Positions 44,101 through 53,620 are shown, counted from the first letter of the stretch. The stretch is 64,000 bases of DNA from Sphingomonas carotinifaciens (GCF_009789535.1 NZ_WSUT01000005.1:3052001-3116000); one strand, 5' to 3'. Notes: a model not told the origin generated them from the letters alone. Translations and numbers: made by a program.

Positions 44101-45198
44101 TTGAGCAGCGCGCAGGATACCCCCGCGGCCAACCGCAAGATCATCCATGTCGACATGGACGCCTTCTATGCCTCGGTCGAACAGCGTGACGATCCCGCCC
44201 TGCGCGGCCGCCCCGTTGCGGTCGGCGGATCGCGTGCGCGCGGCGTGGTGGCGGCGGCGTCGTACGAGGCACGGCGTTTCGGCGTGCGCTCGGCCATGCC
44301 CTCGTCCACCGCGGTGCGGCGTTGTCCCGACCTCGTGTTCGTCAAGCCGCGGTTCGAGGTGTACCGGGCCGTCTCGCACCAGATCCGCGAGATCTTCGCG
44401 CGGTATACGCCGCTCATCGAACCGCTGTCGCTGGACGAGGCCTATCTGGACGTGACCGAGGACCGGATGGGCCTCGGCTCGGCACAGGCCATCGCCCAGG
44501 CGATCCGCGCCGCCATCCACGCCGAAACGCATCTCACCGCCTCCGCCGGGGTCAGCTACAACAAGTTCATCGCCAAGCTGGCCTCGGACCAGAACAAGCC
44601 CGACGGCATGTGCGTCATTCCCCCGGCCAGGGGTCCCGCCTTCGTCGCCAGCCTGCCGGTCTCGCGCTTCCACGGCGTCGGCCCGGTCACCGCGCGCAAG
44701 ATGGAGGCGCTGGGCATCCTGACCGGCGCCGATCTGCGCGACCGGCCGCTGCCCTTCCTGCAGGCGCATTTCGGCAGCTATGCCGACTATCTCTATCGCG
44801 CCGCGCGCGGCGTGGACGAACGCCCGGTGCGGGTCGAACGGACGCCAAAGTCGGTCGGGGCGGAGCGCACGTTCGAGACCGATCTGTCCGCCCGCACCGA
44901 CCTGCACGACGCGCTGGAACGGGTGGCCGATGCCGCCTGGGTGCGGATCGAGCGCGCCGCGATCGCCGGGCGCACCGTGACGCTGAAGCTGCGCCATGCC
45001 GATTTCCGCACCATCACCCGCGCCCGCTCCTTTCCCCATCCGGTCGGCGACCGGCCCACGATCCTCGCCGCTGGCCGGCTGCTGCTCGATGCGCAACTGC
45101 CGGTCGTCGGCGGCGTAAGGCTGCTCGGCCTCACCCTGTCCGGGCTCACCGCCGCCGACGCGGTCGATACCGAAATCCAGCCCCGGCTACCCCTATAG
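44101..45198 (+). CDS. dinB: DNA polymerase IV (translesion)
   Basis: Y-family error-prone polymerase that bypasses lesions. I use TTG 44101 (GGAAG ten bases before), giving about 365 residues; GTG 44065 is an alternative with no clear binding site. The palm motif HVDMDAFYASVEQ (about residue 14) and SLDEAYLDVT with the two catalytic Asp/Glu are present. VSYNKFIAKLASDQNKPDG is the finger/palm boundary. FHGVGPVTARKMEALGI is the HhH thumb. The little-finger domain ends in ADAVDTEIQPRLPL. The C-terminal clamp-binding peptide QPRLPL is close to the beta-clamp consensus QLxLF-type. An SOS box lies upstream. Confidence 0.93.
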   Translation: MSSAQDTPAANRKIIHVDMDAFYASVEQRDDPALRGRPVAVGGSRARGVVAAASYEARRFGVRSAMPSSTAVRRCPDLVFVKPRFEVYRAVSHQIREIFARYTPLIEPLSLDEAYLDVTEDRMGLGSAQAIAQAIRAAIHAETHLTASAGVSYNKFIAKLASDQNKPDGMCVIPPARGPAFVASLPVSRFHGVGPVTARKMEALGILTGADLRDRPLPFLQAHFGSYADYLYRAARGVDERPVRVERTPKSVGAERTFETDLSARTDLHDALERVADAAWVRIERAAIAGRTVTLKLRHADFRTITRARSFPHPVGDRPTILAAGRLLLDAQLPVVGGVRLLGLTLSGLTAADAVDTEIQPRLPL

Positions 45199-45265
45199 GC
45201 GTAGCCCGGCTGGACGAGCGGCCGGCTTTGCGCCTACCATTCGTTTACCACGATTGGGGCGGGGC

Positions 45266-46387
45266 ATGGGGATGTGGTTCATCGGCGCGGTGGCGCTCGG
45301 CCTTGCCGGCTATGCGCTCTACCTGGCGGGGCTGCGCCGACACCTGGTCGAACCCAACCGGGCATCCTGGCTGATCTGGTCGTCGGCGACGGGGATCGAG
45401 GCGGCAACCTATGCCGCGGTCAATCCCGGCACGCCGCAGGCGACGATCTTTGCCCTCTCGGCGCTGGCCTGCATCCTCGTCACCCTGGTCATGTGGCGCC
45501 GCTCGCGCTGGCGCGCGCCCGATGCGGGGGAAAGCCTGTGCATGGGCGCGGCCCTCGCCGCGTTGCTGCTGTGGGTCGCCTTTCGCGAAGCCTTCTGGGC
45601 GCACCTGCTGGTGGTCGCGGCGGTGCCGGTCAGCTTCTGGCCGACCTGGCGCAGCGTGTGGGAGGATGCCGAGCGCGAACGCTCCCCCGCCTGGGGATTG
45701 TGGACGATGGGCGATCTGGCGACGCTGATCGTCGCGATGCGCAATCCCGGCGGGGGCGCGGGCGAATATGTCTATGTCTTCGTCGAACTGCTCTGCCATG
45801 CCAGCATCTGGTTGATGATCGGCCTGCCCTCGATCAATCCGCTGCGCTCGCTCGGCCGCGCGGTCGGTCCGCTCCAGATTCGCGATGCCCATATCCCGCG
45901 CGGCAATCCCTTCGCCATCCGCGAAAACCATCTCGGCAAGGCGGTCTATGCCACGAGAGGTTTTGCGCAGGGTAGCAGGATCATCCGCTTCTCGGGCCCC
46001 AGCGTGCCGGCCGCGCGCGTGCCGGCGGCGCTGGCCGGTCCTGCCGACCGCTTCGTGCAGATCGCCGCCGACACCTATCTGGGGCCCTCCGGCCGGATCG
46101 ACGACCTCATCAATCACAGCTGCGCGCCCAACGCCGGCCTGCGCTTCTCGGCGCACGGCGTGTTCCTGATCGCCATACGCGCCATCGCCCCCGGCGAGGA
46201 GATCGCCTGGGATTATTCCACGACGCTGGCCGATCCCGACTGGCGCATGCCCTGCGCCTGCGGTGCGCCCGCCTGCCGCGGCGTCGTCGCGCATTTCGGC
46301 ACGCTGCCCGCCGACCGCCGCGCCTGGTATCTGGAACGCGGCCTCGTCGCCCCCCACCTGATCCCGCGCGAAGCCCGCGCCGCATAG
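45266..46387 (+). CDS. Membrane protein fused to a C-terminal SET domain
   Basis: A 373-residue protein with ATG 45266 or 45272 as start. Residues 1-195 hold about six hydrophobic helices with WLIWSSATGIEAATY and WGLWTMGDLATLIVA, a repeated pattern like the SWEET/PQ-loop group. Residues 205-345 form a SET domain: GKAVYATRGFAQGSRI (224-239), NHSCAPN (283-289) and GEEIAWDYS (310-318), which carry the SAM-binding and catalytic Tyr/Asn residues. A post-SET zinc motif CACGAPACRG is at 330-339. Such a combination would put a protein-lysine methyltransferase at the membrane's cytosolic side. It converges with the histidine kinase gene. Confidence 0.85.
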   Translation: MGMWFIGAVALGLAGYALYLAGLRRHLVEPNRASWLIWSSATGIEAATYAAVNPGTPQATIFALSALACILVTLVMWRRSRWRAPDAGESLCMGAALAALLLWVAFREAFWAHLLVVAAVPVSFWPTWRSVWEDAERERSPAWGLWTMGDLATLIVAMRNPGGGAGEYVYVFVELLCHASIWLMIGLPSINPLRSLGRAVGPLQIRDAHIPRGNPFAIRENHLGKAVYATRGFAQGSRIIRFSGPSVPAARVPAALAGPADRFVQIAADTYLGPSGRIDDLINHSCAPNAGLRFSAHGVFLIAIRAIAPGEEIAWDYSTTLADPDWRMPCACGAPACRGVVAHFGTLPADRRAWYLERGLVAPHLIPREARAA

Positions 46388-46388
46388 C

Positions 46389-48248
46389 TCAGGCGGCGGT
46401 CGCCAGCGCGTCGGCGGGTACGCTCGCCAGCGTCAGCACCGCCTCCGCACCCAGCCCGCGCCCGCGGCTGTGCAGGTGGAGCGCCCCGCCCATCGCGACC
46501 ATCGAATTGGCGCACCAGTGCAGGCCCAGCCCGCCCGACTTGTGCGCCCGCGTCGAAAAACCGCGTTGGAACAGCGTCGCGGCCGTATCCGCGTCGAACC
46601 CCTCGCCATCGTCGTTGATGCGGATCGTGGTGCGCTCGCCGGTCTGCTCGATCGCGACGATGATCGACCCGTGATCGCGCCCGGTCGCCGCGATCGCCTC
46701 CGCGGCATTGCCGAACAGGTTGCCGATCACCTGGCTCAGGATCACCCGGCTGGCCAGTACCGGGGCGGGCGTCGCCGGAAAGGTGAAGGCGATCGACACG
46801 CCTTCCGAATAGCGCGCGATGGTCGCGTTGCGCGCGATGATCTCGGTCACGTCGCACGCATCCAGCGGCGGGCGCTCATGGGCCTGCGCCTGTTGCTGGC
46901 CGATAATGTCCAGCACATGCGCCATCGCCTCGCGCCCCACCACCAGCTCGCTGCGCATCGCGTCGCGCGCCTGCACCTGCGCCTCCAGCCCCGCCGCCAC
47001 GAACGCCGCCAGCTTCTCGCGACGCTCCGGCGACACGTCCCCCCGCGCCAGCTCCGCCACCGCCCGGTCCAGCATCCCCCGCTCCACCGGCGGCGCCTGC
47101 GCGATCCCCTGGCTCAATATCGTGCTGATCGGGTTCAGTGCATTGCGCACATTGTGCATGACCGCCACCGCGCTTTCCGAGCGGCCGAGCGCGAAGCTCT
47201 GGATCTCGATCTGCTCGCGCAGGTCCTTCAACTGGCGCAGCATCGCGTTGAAACTGCGGCCGAGCGAGGCGATCTCGTCGCTCCGCGCGCCCTCTTCGTC
47301 CAGCAGCGTCAGCGATCCCGACACGCGCACGCGCTGCATATGCGCCTCCACCCGCCGCAGCGGCGCCAGCACCAGCCGCGCGATCGCCCGGCGCAGCACC
47401 ATCAGCACGATCAGCAGCAACATGGTCGAGCCCGCCACCGCCAGCAGCACCATTCGCCGCCCCAGATTGGACACCGCACGCGGCACGCTGAACCGCGCCG
47501 CGGCCACCGCATGCCCGTCCGCCCCCCGGATCGGCACGGCAATGTCCACCGCGCGCGCGCGTCGCCCGACCACCGCGCTGTCGCCCCGCGCGGCCGGATC
47601 GATCCGTGCGTCCAGTTGCAGCAGTTCGGACAGGCGCTGCGAGCTGATCACCCGCGCCATCAGCACATGGCCGCGCGGGGCTCCCGTCCCGTCCGACCGC
47701 CGGATCTGCGCCACGCCGACGGCGGCCACCACATCGCCCAGCCGCGCATAGAAGCGGCCCGAACTACGCCCCGCCAGCACCCGCGCGAACGGCACGCGCC
47801 CGATCATCGCGATCAGCTGCCCGCGCATCTCCGGCCGCTCGGCCCCGCTCGCCTGGTCGCGCCAGCGCGCCACTACGACCCGGCCGTCCGGCGCGACATA
47901 GGCCATGCCCTCCACCCCCAGATTGGCCATGGCGAGCGTGGAGAAACTGTCGCGCTCGAACGCCGCGCTCGGCCTTGCCATATAGTCGTAGCTGGCGGTC
48001 CAGTCGCCATAATCGCGCACCGCGCTTTCGACCTTGGACGCATATTCGGCCAGCGCCGCCTGCATCCGCTCGACATGGCCGTGGACCGCCCGGTTCTCCA
48101 ACTGGTTGAAGCTGGGGGTGATGACGCCGATCAGCAGCAGCGTGATCGCGATCGCACCGCCCACCCCCACCAGCGTCAACAGCCGGACCAGCTTGCCCCC
48201 CAGCGAGCCCCCGCCCCGCGTCATGGGCCGCGCGAGCGGCCGCTGCAT
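46389..48248 (-). CDS. Membrane sensor histidine kinase
   Basis: A 619-residue kinase. Two membrane helices (about 20-42 and 265-287) enclose a periplasmic sensor domain with DYGDWTASYDYM, a motif seen in CHASE4-type domains. A HAMP domain covers about 285-345. The phospho-accepting His is H365 in MHNVRNALNPIS, an unusual H-box of the HNVRN type rather than SHELRTP. The ATPase domain has the N-box NLFGNAAEAI, G1 DDGEGFD and G2 GGLGLHW. Its ATG overlaps the stop of the upstream REC-GGDEF-EAL gene (TGATG), so the two are coupled. That REC protein is the likely phosphorylation partner. Confidence 0.92.
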   Translation of the reverse strand: MQRPLARPMTRGGGSLGGKLVRLLTLVGVGGAIAITLLLIGVITPSFNQLENRAVHGHVERMQAALAEYASKVESAVRDYGDWTASYDYMARPSAAFERDSFSTLAMANLGVEGMAYVAPDGRVVVARWRDQASGAERPEMRGQLIAMIGRVPFARVLAGRSSGRFYARLGDVVAAVGVAQIRRSDGTGAPRGHVLMARVISSQRLSELLQLDARIDPAARGDSAVVGRRARAVDIAVPIRGADGHAVAAARFSVPRAVSNLGRRMVLLAVAGSTMLLLIVLMVLRRAIARLVLAPLRRVEAHMQRVRVSGSLTLLDEEGARSDEIASLGRSFNAMLRQLKDLREQIEIQSFALGRSESAVAVMHNVRNALNPISTILSQGIAQAPPVERGMLDRAVAELARGDVSPERREKLAAFVAAGLEAQVQARDAMRSELVVGREAMAHVLDIIGQQQAQAHERPPLDACDVTEIIARNATIARYSEGVSIAFTFPATPAPVLASRVILSQVIGNLFGNAAEAIAATGRDHGSIIVAIEQTGERTTIRINDDGEGFDADTAATLFQRGFSTRAHKSGGLGLHWCANSMVAMGGALHLHSRGRGLGAEAVLTLASVPADALATAA

Positions 48249-50125
48249 CAGCGCGTCGCCCCGGACGCCATCAGCGGCGGCGTCGCCATCGACCGTTGCT
48301 CGGCCAGCGCGCGTGCCCGCTCCGGCGGCACCGCCTGCGAGAAATAATAGCCCTGCATGTGGCTCGCCCCCGCCACGCGCAGCGCCTGTACCTGCGCCTC
48401 GGTTTCCACGCCCTCGGCCACCACGCCCAGCCCCAGTGCGCGGCCCAGATGGATGATCGAATGGACGATCGCCGCCGATTCGCGCTCACGCCCCATCCCG
48501 TCGATGAAGCTGCGATCGATCTTCAGGCAGTCCAGCGCGAACTTGCGGATATTGTAGAGGCTGGAATAGCCGGTACCGAAATCGTCCAGCGCGATGCGAA
48601 AGCCCATCTGGCGCAGCTTGTAGAGCGTCTCCGCGGCGCGCTCGGCATCGTCAAAGATCGCGGTCTCGGTGATCTCGATCTGCACCCGGCCCGGCGATAC
48701 GCCCGCACGCTGCACGCTTTCCATGACATGGCCGACGAAATTGTGCCGCCGGAACTGGCGCGGGCTGAAATTCACTGACACATATTGCCCGGGCCAATGC
48801 TGCAATTCCTTGAGCGCCGCGCCCAGGATCCAGTCGCCCAGTTCGTGGATCAGGTTCGATTCCTCGGCGATCGGGATAAAGGTGTCGGGGCTGATCAGCC
48901 CGAACTCGTTGGTGTTCCAGCGGACCAGCGCCTCGAACCCGTCGATCTCCAGCCCGTCGCGCGACACGATCGGCTGATAGGCCAGGCTCAACTCCTCGCG
49001 CTGTACCGCCTGGGACAACCGATCCTCGACATCGCGGCGGAAACGGATGCTGTCGTCCATGCTGTCGTCGAACAGGCGCACGACGCCGCGCCCCGATCGC
49101 TTGGCATCGTTCAGCGCCAGATCGGCGCGGCGCACGATATCCAGCGGGTCGCGGTCGTCGCGTCCGTCCACCGCGACCAGCCCGCACGAGGCGCCGCCGC
49201 GCACCGAATTGCCCAGCACGCTGAAGGTGACCGAGCAGGCCGCGATCATCCGCTCGCACGCCATCACCGCGGCCTCCTGCCCGGCCGTGTCGAACAGCAC
49301 GCCGAACTCGTCCCCGCCCAGCCGCGCCACCACCGCACCCTCGGGCGACGACTGCTGCAACTTGGCACACATCTCGCGGATCAGCGCATCGCCCGCCAGA
49401 TGCCCCAGCGTGTCGTTCACCAGCTTGAACCGGTCCAGGTCCAGCATCGCGGTGCCGAACAGTCCGGGCTTGCGCGCCCGCTCGCCCAGCGCGCGCAGGA
49501 AGGCGAGCCGGTTGGGCGCCTCGGTCAGCGAATCATGCGTCGCCAGATGCAGCGCGCGGCTCTCGTTCGCCGCCAGCTCCAGCCCCTGTTCCTCAAGCTG
49601 CTTCACCTGCGCGGCCAGCGTCTCGCGCGCGGCGCGCAGTTCCCGGTCCGCCTGCCAGCGATGGGTCAGCGCGGTGGCCGTCTGCACGATTTCGGCCACT
49701 TCGAACGGCTTGGCGATGTAGAAGATCTTGTCGGTCGGCCCGGCGACCTTGGCGATCTCCAGCGGCGAGAAATCGGAATAGCCGGTGACGATCACCAGGT
49801 TGATGTCCGGGTCCAGCGCGCGGATGCGGCGTGCGGTTTCGCGCCCGTCGATCCCCGGCGGCATGCGGATGTCGATAAAGGCGACCGGATACGGCGCCCC
49901 CTCGGCCAGCGCACGCTCCACCTCGGCCACCGCATCCAGCCCCTGATCGCACCGGGTCAGCGTGAAGGCGGGCGCGTCGCTTTCCGCGTCGCCGGCCGCG
50001 TCATCGCCGAACAACGCGGCGGCCATCGCATCCAGCGCGCCCGCATTCTCCGCGCGCACCGGCGCGAAGCTGCGGGCATAGCTGGCATGCATCGCCGGCT
50101 CGTCGTCCACGATCAGAATGCGCAT
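48248..50125 (-). CDS. Response regulator with GGDEF and EAL domains (c-di-GMP)
   Basis: A 625-residue cytosolic protein starting at ATG 50125 (MRILIVDDEP); upstream in-frame sequence lies in repeat DNA. REC residues 1-145 with acceptor Asp85 (FIDIRMPP) contain an acidic insert at 40-55. GGDEF domain: LDRFKLVNDTLGH, then RLGGDEFG at 268-275, intact; the RxxD inhibitory I-site is absent. EAL domain: FEALVRW (398-400), DDFGTGYSSL (514-523) and EGVE near 563, all intact. It can therefore both make and break c-di-GMP. It is coupled to the histidine kinase. Confidence 0.94.
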   Translation of the reverse strand: MRILIVDDEPAMHASYARSFAPVRAENAGALDAMAAALFGDDAAGDAESDAPAFTLTRCDQGLDAVAEVERALAEGAPYPVAFIDIRMPPGIDGRETARRIRALDPDINLVIVTGYSDFSPLEIAKVAGPTDKIFYIAKPFEVAEIVQTATALTHRWQADRELRAARETLAAQVKQLEEQGLELAANESRALHLATHDSLTEAPNRLAFLRALGERARKPGLFGTAMLDLDRFKLVNDTLGHLAGDALIREMCAKLQQSSPEGAVVARLGGDEFGVLFDTAGQEAAVMACERMIAACSVTFSVLGNSVRGGASCGLVAVDGRDDRDPLDIVRRADLALNDAKRSGRGVVRLFDDSMDDSIRFRRDVEDRLSQAVQREELSLAYQPIVSRDGLEIDGFEALVRWNTNEFGLISPDTFIPIAEESNLIHELGDWILGAALKELQHWPGQYVSVNFSPRQFRRHNFVGHVMESVQRAGVSPGRVQIEITETAIFDDAERAAETLYKLRQMGFRIALDDFGTGYSSLYNIRKFALDCLKIDRSFIDGMGRERESAAIVHSIIHLGRALGLGVVAEGVETEAQVQALRVAGASHMQGYYFSQAVPPERARALAEQRSMATPPLMASGATR

Positions 50126-50434
50126 GCCCGTCCGTTCCTCATCTATCGCCCGCGGGGCGCTTTCCCGATGAGGTAGGCAAGGATGCTTAAGGCGCCGTAA
50201 ACGATCGTCCGGACGGGCGTGGAGCATGATGATTTCAGATTGAACCATTTCCCGTTCGTCTCGAGTAGCCGTCGAGTAGCAGCAAGGCTGCGTATCGAGA
50301 CGGCGTATCGAGAGACAGGTTAGCTCGCCGGCGGTGCCTCGATACAAGCTCTCGATACGCTCCTGCGGAGCTACTCGATCTCTACTCGGCACGAACGGAT
50401 TAAGGTGAAGTCATCGCGGCCTAGCTGATAACGG
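50126..50434. other. Gene-free 309-bp region between the GGDEF-EAL gene and glmS
   Basis: Both flanking genes are on the - strand: the GGDEF-EAL start is on the left and the glmS stop is on the right. The region is largely the palindromic repeat copy E plus short flanks. There is no coding sequence. Confidence 0.7.
50252..50398. repeat. Extragenic palindromic repeat, copy E
   Basis: The outer arms CCGTTCGTCTCGAGTAG (50252-50268) and CTACTCGGCACGAACGG (50382-50398) pair at 15 of 17. It contains internal units such as GTATCGAGAC and CTCTCGATAC. Its left 28 bases are the same as in copy D (CGTTCGTCTCGAGTAGCCG and on). Confidence 0.9.
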
Positions 50435-52258
50435 TCATTCCACCGTCACCGACTTGGCCAGGTTGCGCGGCTGGTCGACATCGGTGCCCTTGGCGACCGC
50501 GACATGATAGGCCAGCAGCTGCACCGGCACCGCATAGACGATCGGCGCGATTAGCGGATGGACCTTGGGCATGGTGATCGTCGCGACGCAGCCGTCGCCC
50601 GCCGCCTCGATCCCGTCATAGTCGGAGATCAGGACGACGCGGCCGCCGCGCGCCTGCACCTCCTGCATGTTGCTCACCGTCTTTTCGAACAACGGGCCGG
50701 ACGGTGCGATGACGATCACCGGCACATTTTCGTCGATCAGCGCGATCGGCCCATGCTTCATCTCGCCCGCGGCATAGCCCTCGGCATGGATATAGCTGAT
50801 TTCCTTCAGCTTCAGCGCACCTTCCAGCGCCAGCGGATAATCGGTGCCGCGCCCCAGATACAGCACGTCGCGGGCCGCGGCGACCACGCCCGCCATGCCC
50901 TCGATCGCCTCGTCATAGGCCAGCGCGCCGTTGATCGCGGCGGGCGCCTCGGCCAGATGGCGGACGATATGCTTCTCTTCCTCGGCCGTCAGCCGCCCCT
51001 TCGCCTTGGCGAGATTGGCGGCCAGCGCGGCCAGCACCGCCAACTGGCAGGTGAACGCCTTGGTCGATGCCACGCCGATTTCCGGCCCGGCATGGGTGGG
51101 CAGCAACAGGTCCGCCTCGCGCGCCATCGAACTGGTCGGCACGTTCACCACCGCGGCGATCGTCTGCCCCTCGCTCTTGGCGTGGCGCAGCGCCGCCAGC
51201 GTATCGGCCGTCTCGCCCGACTGGCTGATGACGATCATCAGCCCGCCCGGCTCCATCACCGGCGCGCGGTACCGAAACTCGGACGCGACATCCAGGTCGA
51301 CGGGGACGCGCGCGAACTGCTCGAACCAGTATTTGGCGACCATGCCGGCATAGAAGCTGGTGCCGCACGCGACGATCGTCACGCGCTTGATCTGCGACAG
51401 GTCGAAATCCGGGATGGGCAGCGTGATCCGCTCCTCCATCCGCTGCAGGTACGAACGCAGCGTCTGCGCGACGACGATCGGCTGCTCGTAGATTTCCTTC
51501 TGCATGAAGTGGCGGTGATTGCCCTTGTCGATCAAGGCGCCGGTCACGCCGGAGATCGTCACCGGCCGCTCGACCGGATTGTTCTCGCGGTCATAGACCT
51601 GCGCACCGCCCGCGGTGCACACCACCCAGTCGCCCTCGTCCAGATAGGCGATACGCTGGGTCAGCGGCGCCAGCGCCAGCGCGTCGGAACCCAGATAGGT
51701 CTCGCCCTCGCCGTACCCGACGACCAGCGGCGAGCCGAGCCGCGCGCCGATCAGCATGTCGGGCGCATCCCTGAACAGGATGGCGAGCGCGAACGCACCG
51801 TGCAGGCGGGGCAGCACCTCGCGCACCGCGGCGACCGGCTCCAGCCCCTGCTCCACCTTCTCGCTGACCAGATGGGCGACCACCTCGGTATCGGTCTCGC
51901 TGGTGAAGGTACGGCCGCGCGCCGTCAGTTCCTCGCGCAGCGCCTTGAAATTCTCGATGATGCCGTTGTGCACCACCGCGACATGCTCGGTGGCATGCGG
52001 GTGCGCGTTGTTGGTCGTCGGGCCGCCATGCGTCGCCCAGCGGGTATGCGCGATGCCGGTCGTGCCGGGCAGCGGATGCTCGGCCAGTTCGCGCGCCAGA
52101 TTGACCAGCTTGCCCGACGCCCGCCGCCTGGCGATCGCATCGCCATCGATGGTCGCGATGCCCGCCGAGTCGTAGCCGCGATATTCCAGCCGCTTCAACC
52201 CGTCGAGCAGCCGGTCGGCCACGCCCTCGGTGCCCAGGATCCCCACGATTCCGCACAT
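50435..52258 (-). CDS. glmS: Glutamine-fructose-6-phosphate aminotransferase (isomerising)
   Basis: Makes glucosamine-6-phosphate from fructose-6-phosphate and glutamine, the entry to peptidoglycan and lipid amino sugars. It is 607 residues. The N-terminal Cys2 (MCGIVGILGTEG) is the glutaminase nucleophile, with HTRWATHG and HNGIIENF. The SIS isomerase domains include GTSFYAGMVAKYW, SQSGETADTLAALRHA and the C-terminal AVAKGTDVDQPRNLAKSVTVE. glmU is 6 bp upstream on the same strand, so both UDP-GlcNAc steps are in one operon. I see no glmS-ribozyme-like sequence in the 6-bp gap. Confidence 0.97.
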   Translation of the reverse strand: MCGIVGILGTEGVADRLLDGLKRLEYRGYDSAGIATIDGDAIARRRASGKLVNLARELAEHPLPGTTGIAHTRWATHGGPTTNNAHPHATEHVAVVHNGIIENFKALREELTARGRTFTSETDTEVVAHLVSEKVEQGLEPVAAVREVLPRLHGAFALAILFRDAPDMLIGARLGSPLVVGYGEGETYLGSDALALAPLTQRIAYLDEGDWVVCTAGGAQVYDRENNPVERPVTISGVTGALIDKGNHRHFMQKEIYEQPIVVAQTLRSYLQRMEERITLPIPDFDLSQIKRVTIVACGTSFYAGMVAKYWFEQFARVPVDLDVASEFRYRAPVMEPGGLMIVISQSGETADTLAALRHAKSEGQTIAAVVNVPTSSMAREADLLLPTHAGPEIGVASTKAFTCQLAVLAALAANLAKAKGRLTAEEEKHIVRHLAEAPAAINGALAYDEAIEGMAGVVAAARDVLYLGRGTDYPLALEGALKLKEISYIHAEGYAAGEMKHGPIALIDENVPVIVIAPSGPLFEKTVSNMQEVQARGGRVVLISDYDGIEAAGDGCVATITMPKVHPLIAPIVYAVPVQLLAYHVAVAKGTDVDQPRNLAKSVTVE

Positions 52259-52264
52259 GGCCTT

Positions 52265-53620
52265 TTACTCCCCGGTCTTGGCCGCGCTCTTCTTGGCGCG
52301 CATGATCTCTCGAAAACGGGCCGCCCAGCCCGGCTTGGTCACGCGGGTCGGCCGGACCAGCGCCAGCGCATCGGCATCCACATCCGCGGTCAGCACCGAT
52401 CCCGCCGCGACGATCGCGCCTGCGCCGATCGTGACCGGCGCGACCAGTGCGGAGTTGGAGCCGATGAACGCTCCCTCGCCGATCACCGTGCGATATTTCA
52501 GATAGCCGTCATAATTGCAGGTGATGGTCCCTGCGCCGATATTGGCGCCCGCGCCCACCTCGGCATCGCCCAGATAGGTCAGGTGGTTGGCCTTGGCACC
52601 GCGACCCAGGACGGCCTTCTTCATCTCGACGAAATTGCCGATTTTGGCGCCGTCCTCCAGCACCGCACCGGGGCGCAGCCGCGCATAGGGGCCGACCTCC
52701 GCCTTCGGGCCGATCGTCGCACCTTCCAGATGGCAGAAGCCGTGAATGGTCACGCCGTCCGCCACGGTCACGCCGGGGCCGAACACGACATTGGGCTCGA
52801 TCGTTACGTCGCGGCCGATCACCGTATCATGCGCGAACCACACGGTTTCCGGCGCGATCAGCGTCGCGCCCTCCGCCATCGCGCGGGCCCGGCGCGCCTG
52901 CTGCCACAGCGCTTCCACCGCGGCCAGCTCGCCGCGGCTGTTCACACCGGTAACCTCGCCCGCGTCCGCCTCGATCACCGCTGCCGATCCCGACATCTCG
53001 ACAACGTCGGTCAGGTAATATTCGCCCGCGGCATTGTCGTTGCCCAGCCGGCCGAGCAGCGCGAACAGGTCGGCCGATCGTGCCGCCATCAGGCCGGTGT
53101 TGCACAGGGTCACCGCCCGCTCGGCGTCGCTGGCGTCCTTATATTCGACGATCTTTTCCAGCCGGTCGCCGCCCTCGGCGACGATCAGCCGGCCATAGGC
53201 GCCGGGATCGGCCGGGCGGAAGCCCAGCACCACCAACGCCGGCGCGTCGGCGGCATTCAGCCGCTCCAGCATCGCGCGCATCGTCTCGGCCCGCACCAGC
53301 GGCACGTCGCCATACAGGATCAGCACGTCGCCATCGAACCCGGCAAGCGCATCCTCGGCCTGGGCGACCGCATGGCCGGTGCCCAGCTGCTCGGCCTGCA
53401 GCGCGGTGGATACGCCCAGCGGCGCTACCGCCGCCTCCACCTGCTCGCGCCCGGCGCCGGTGACCACCACCGTCCGTTCGGGCGACAGCGTGCCCGCGGC
53501 GTCCAGCAGATGCAGCAGCATCGACTGCCCCGCGATCGGGTGGAGAACCTTGTGCAGGTCGGATTTCATGCGGGTGCCCTTGCCCGCGGCGAGGATGATG
53601 GCGGCTACCGGTCGCGTCAT
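52265..53620 (-). CDS. glmU: Bifunctional N-acetylglucosamine-1-phosphate uridyltransferase / glucosamine-1-phosphate acetyltransferase
   Basis: Gives UDP-GlcNAc in two steps. It starts at ATG 53620 (451 residues); GTG 53638 is an alternative. The uridyltransferase domain has AIILAAGKGTRMKSDLHKVL and LILYGDVPLV, and NSRGELAA with Asp/Asn. From about residue 260 it is a left-handed beta-helix (hexapeptide repeats, FVEMKKAVLGRGAKANHLTYLGDA), where the acetyltransferase His lies in the KANHLTYLGDA loop. UDP-GlcNAc feeds wecB at 6 kb. It is divergent from gph. Confidence 0.97.
   Translation of the reverse strand: MTRPVAAIILAAGKGTRMKSDLHKVLHPIAGQSMLLHLLDAAGTLSPERTVVVTGAGREQVEAAVAPLGVSTALQAEQLGTGHAVAQAEDALAGFDGDVLILYGDVPLVRAETMRAMLERLNAADAPALVVLGFRPADPGAYGRLIVAEGGDRLEKIVEYKDASDAERAVTLCNTGLMAARSADLFALLGRLGNDNAAGEYYLTDVVEMSGSAAVIEADAGEVTGVNSRGELAAVEALWQQARRARAMAEGATLIAPETVWFAHDTVIGRDVTIEPNVVFGPGVTVADGVTIHGFCHLEGATIGPKAEVGPYARLRPGAVLEDGAKIGNFVEMKKAVLGRGAKANHLTYLGDAEVGAGANIGAGTITCNYDGYLKYRTVIGEGAFIGSNSALVAPVTIGAGAIVAAGSVLTADVDADALALVRPTRVTKPGWAARFREIMRAKKSAAKTGE

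Noticed and set aside
50126..50392. N-terminal extension of the GGDEF-EAL protein
   Set aside because: It runs through the palindromic repeat and lacks a ribosome binding site; MRILIVDDEP at 50125 is the normal REC start.
52259..52264. glmS ribozyme
   Set aside because: Only 6 bp lie between glmU and glmS; there is no room for it.
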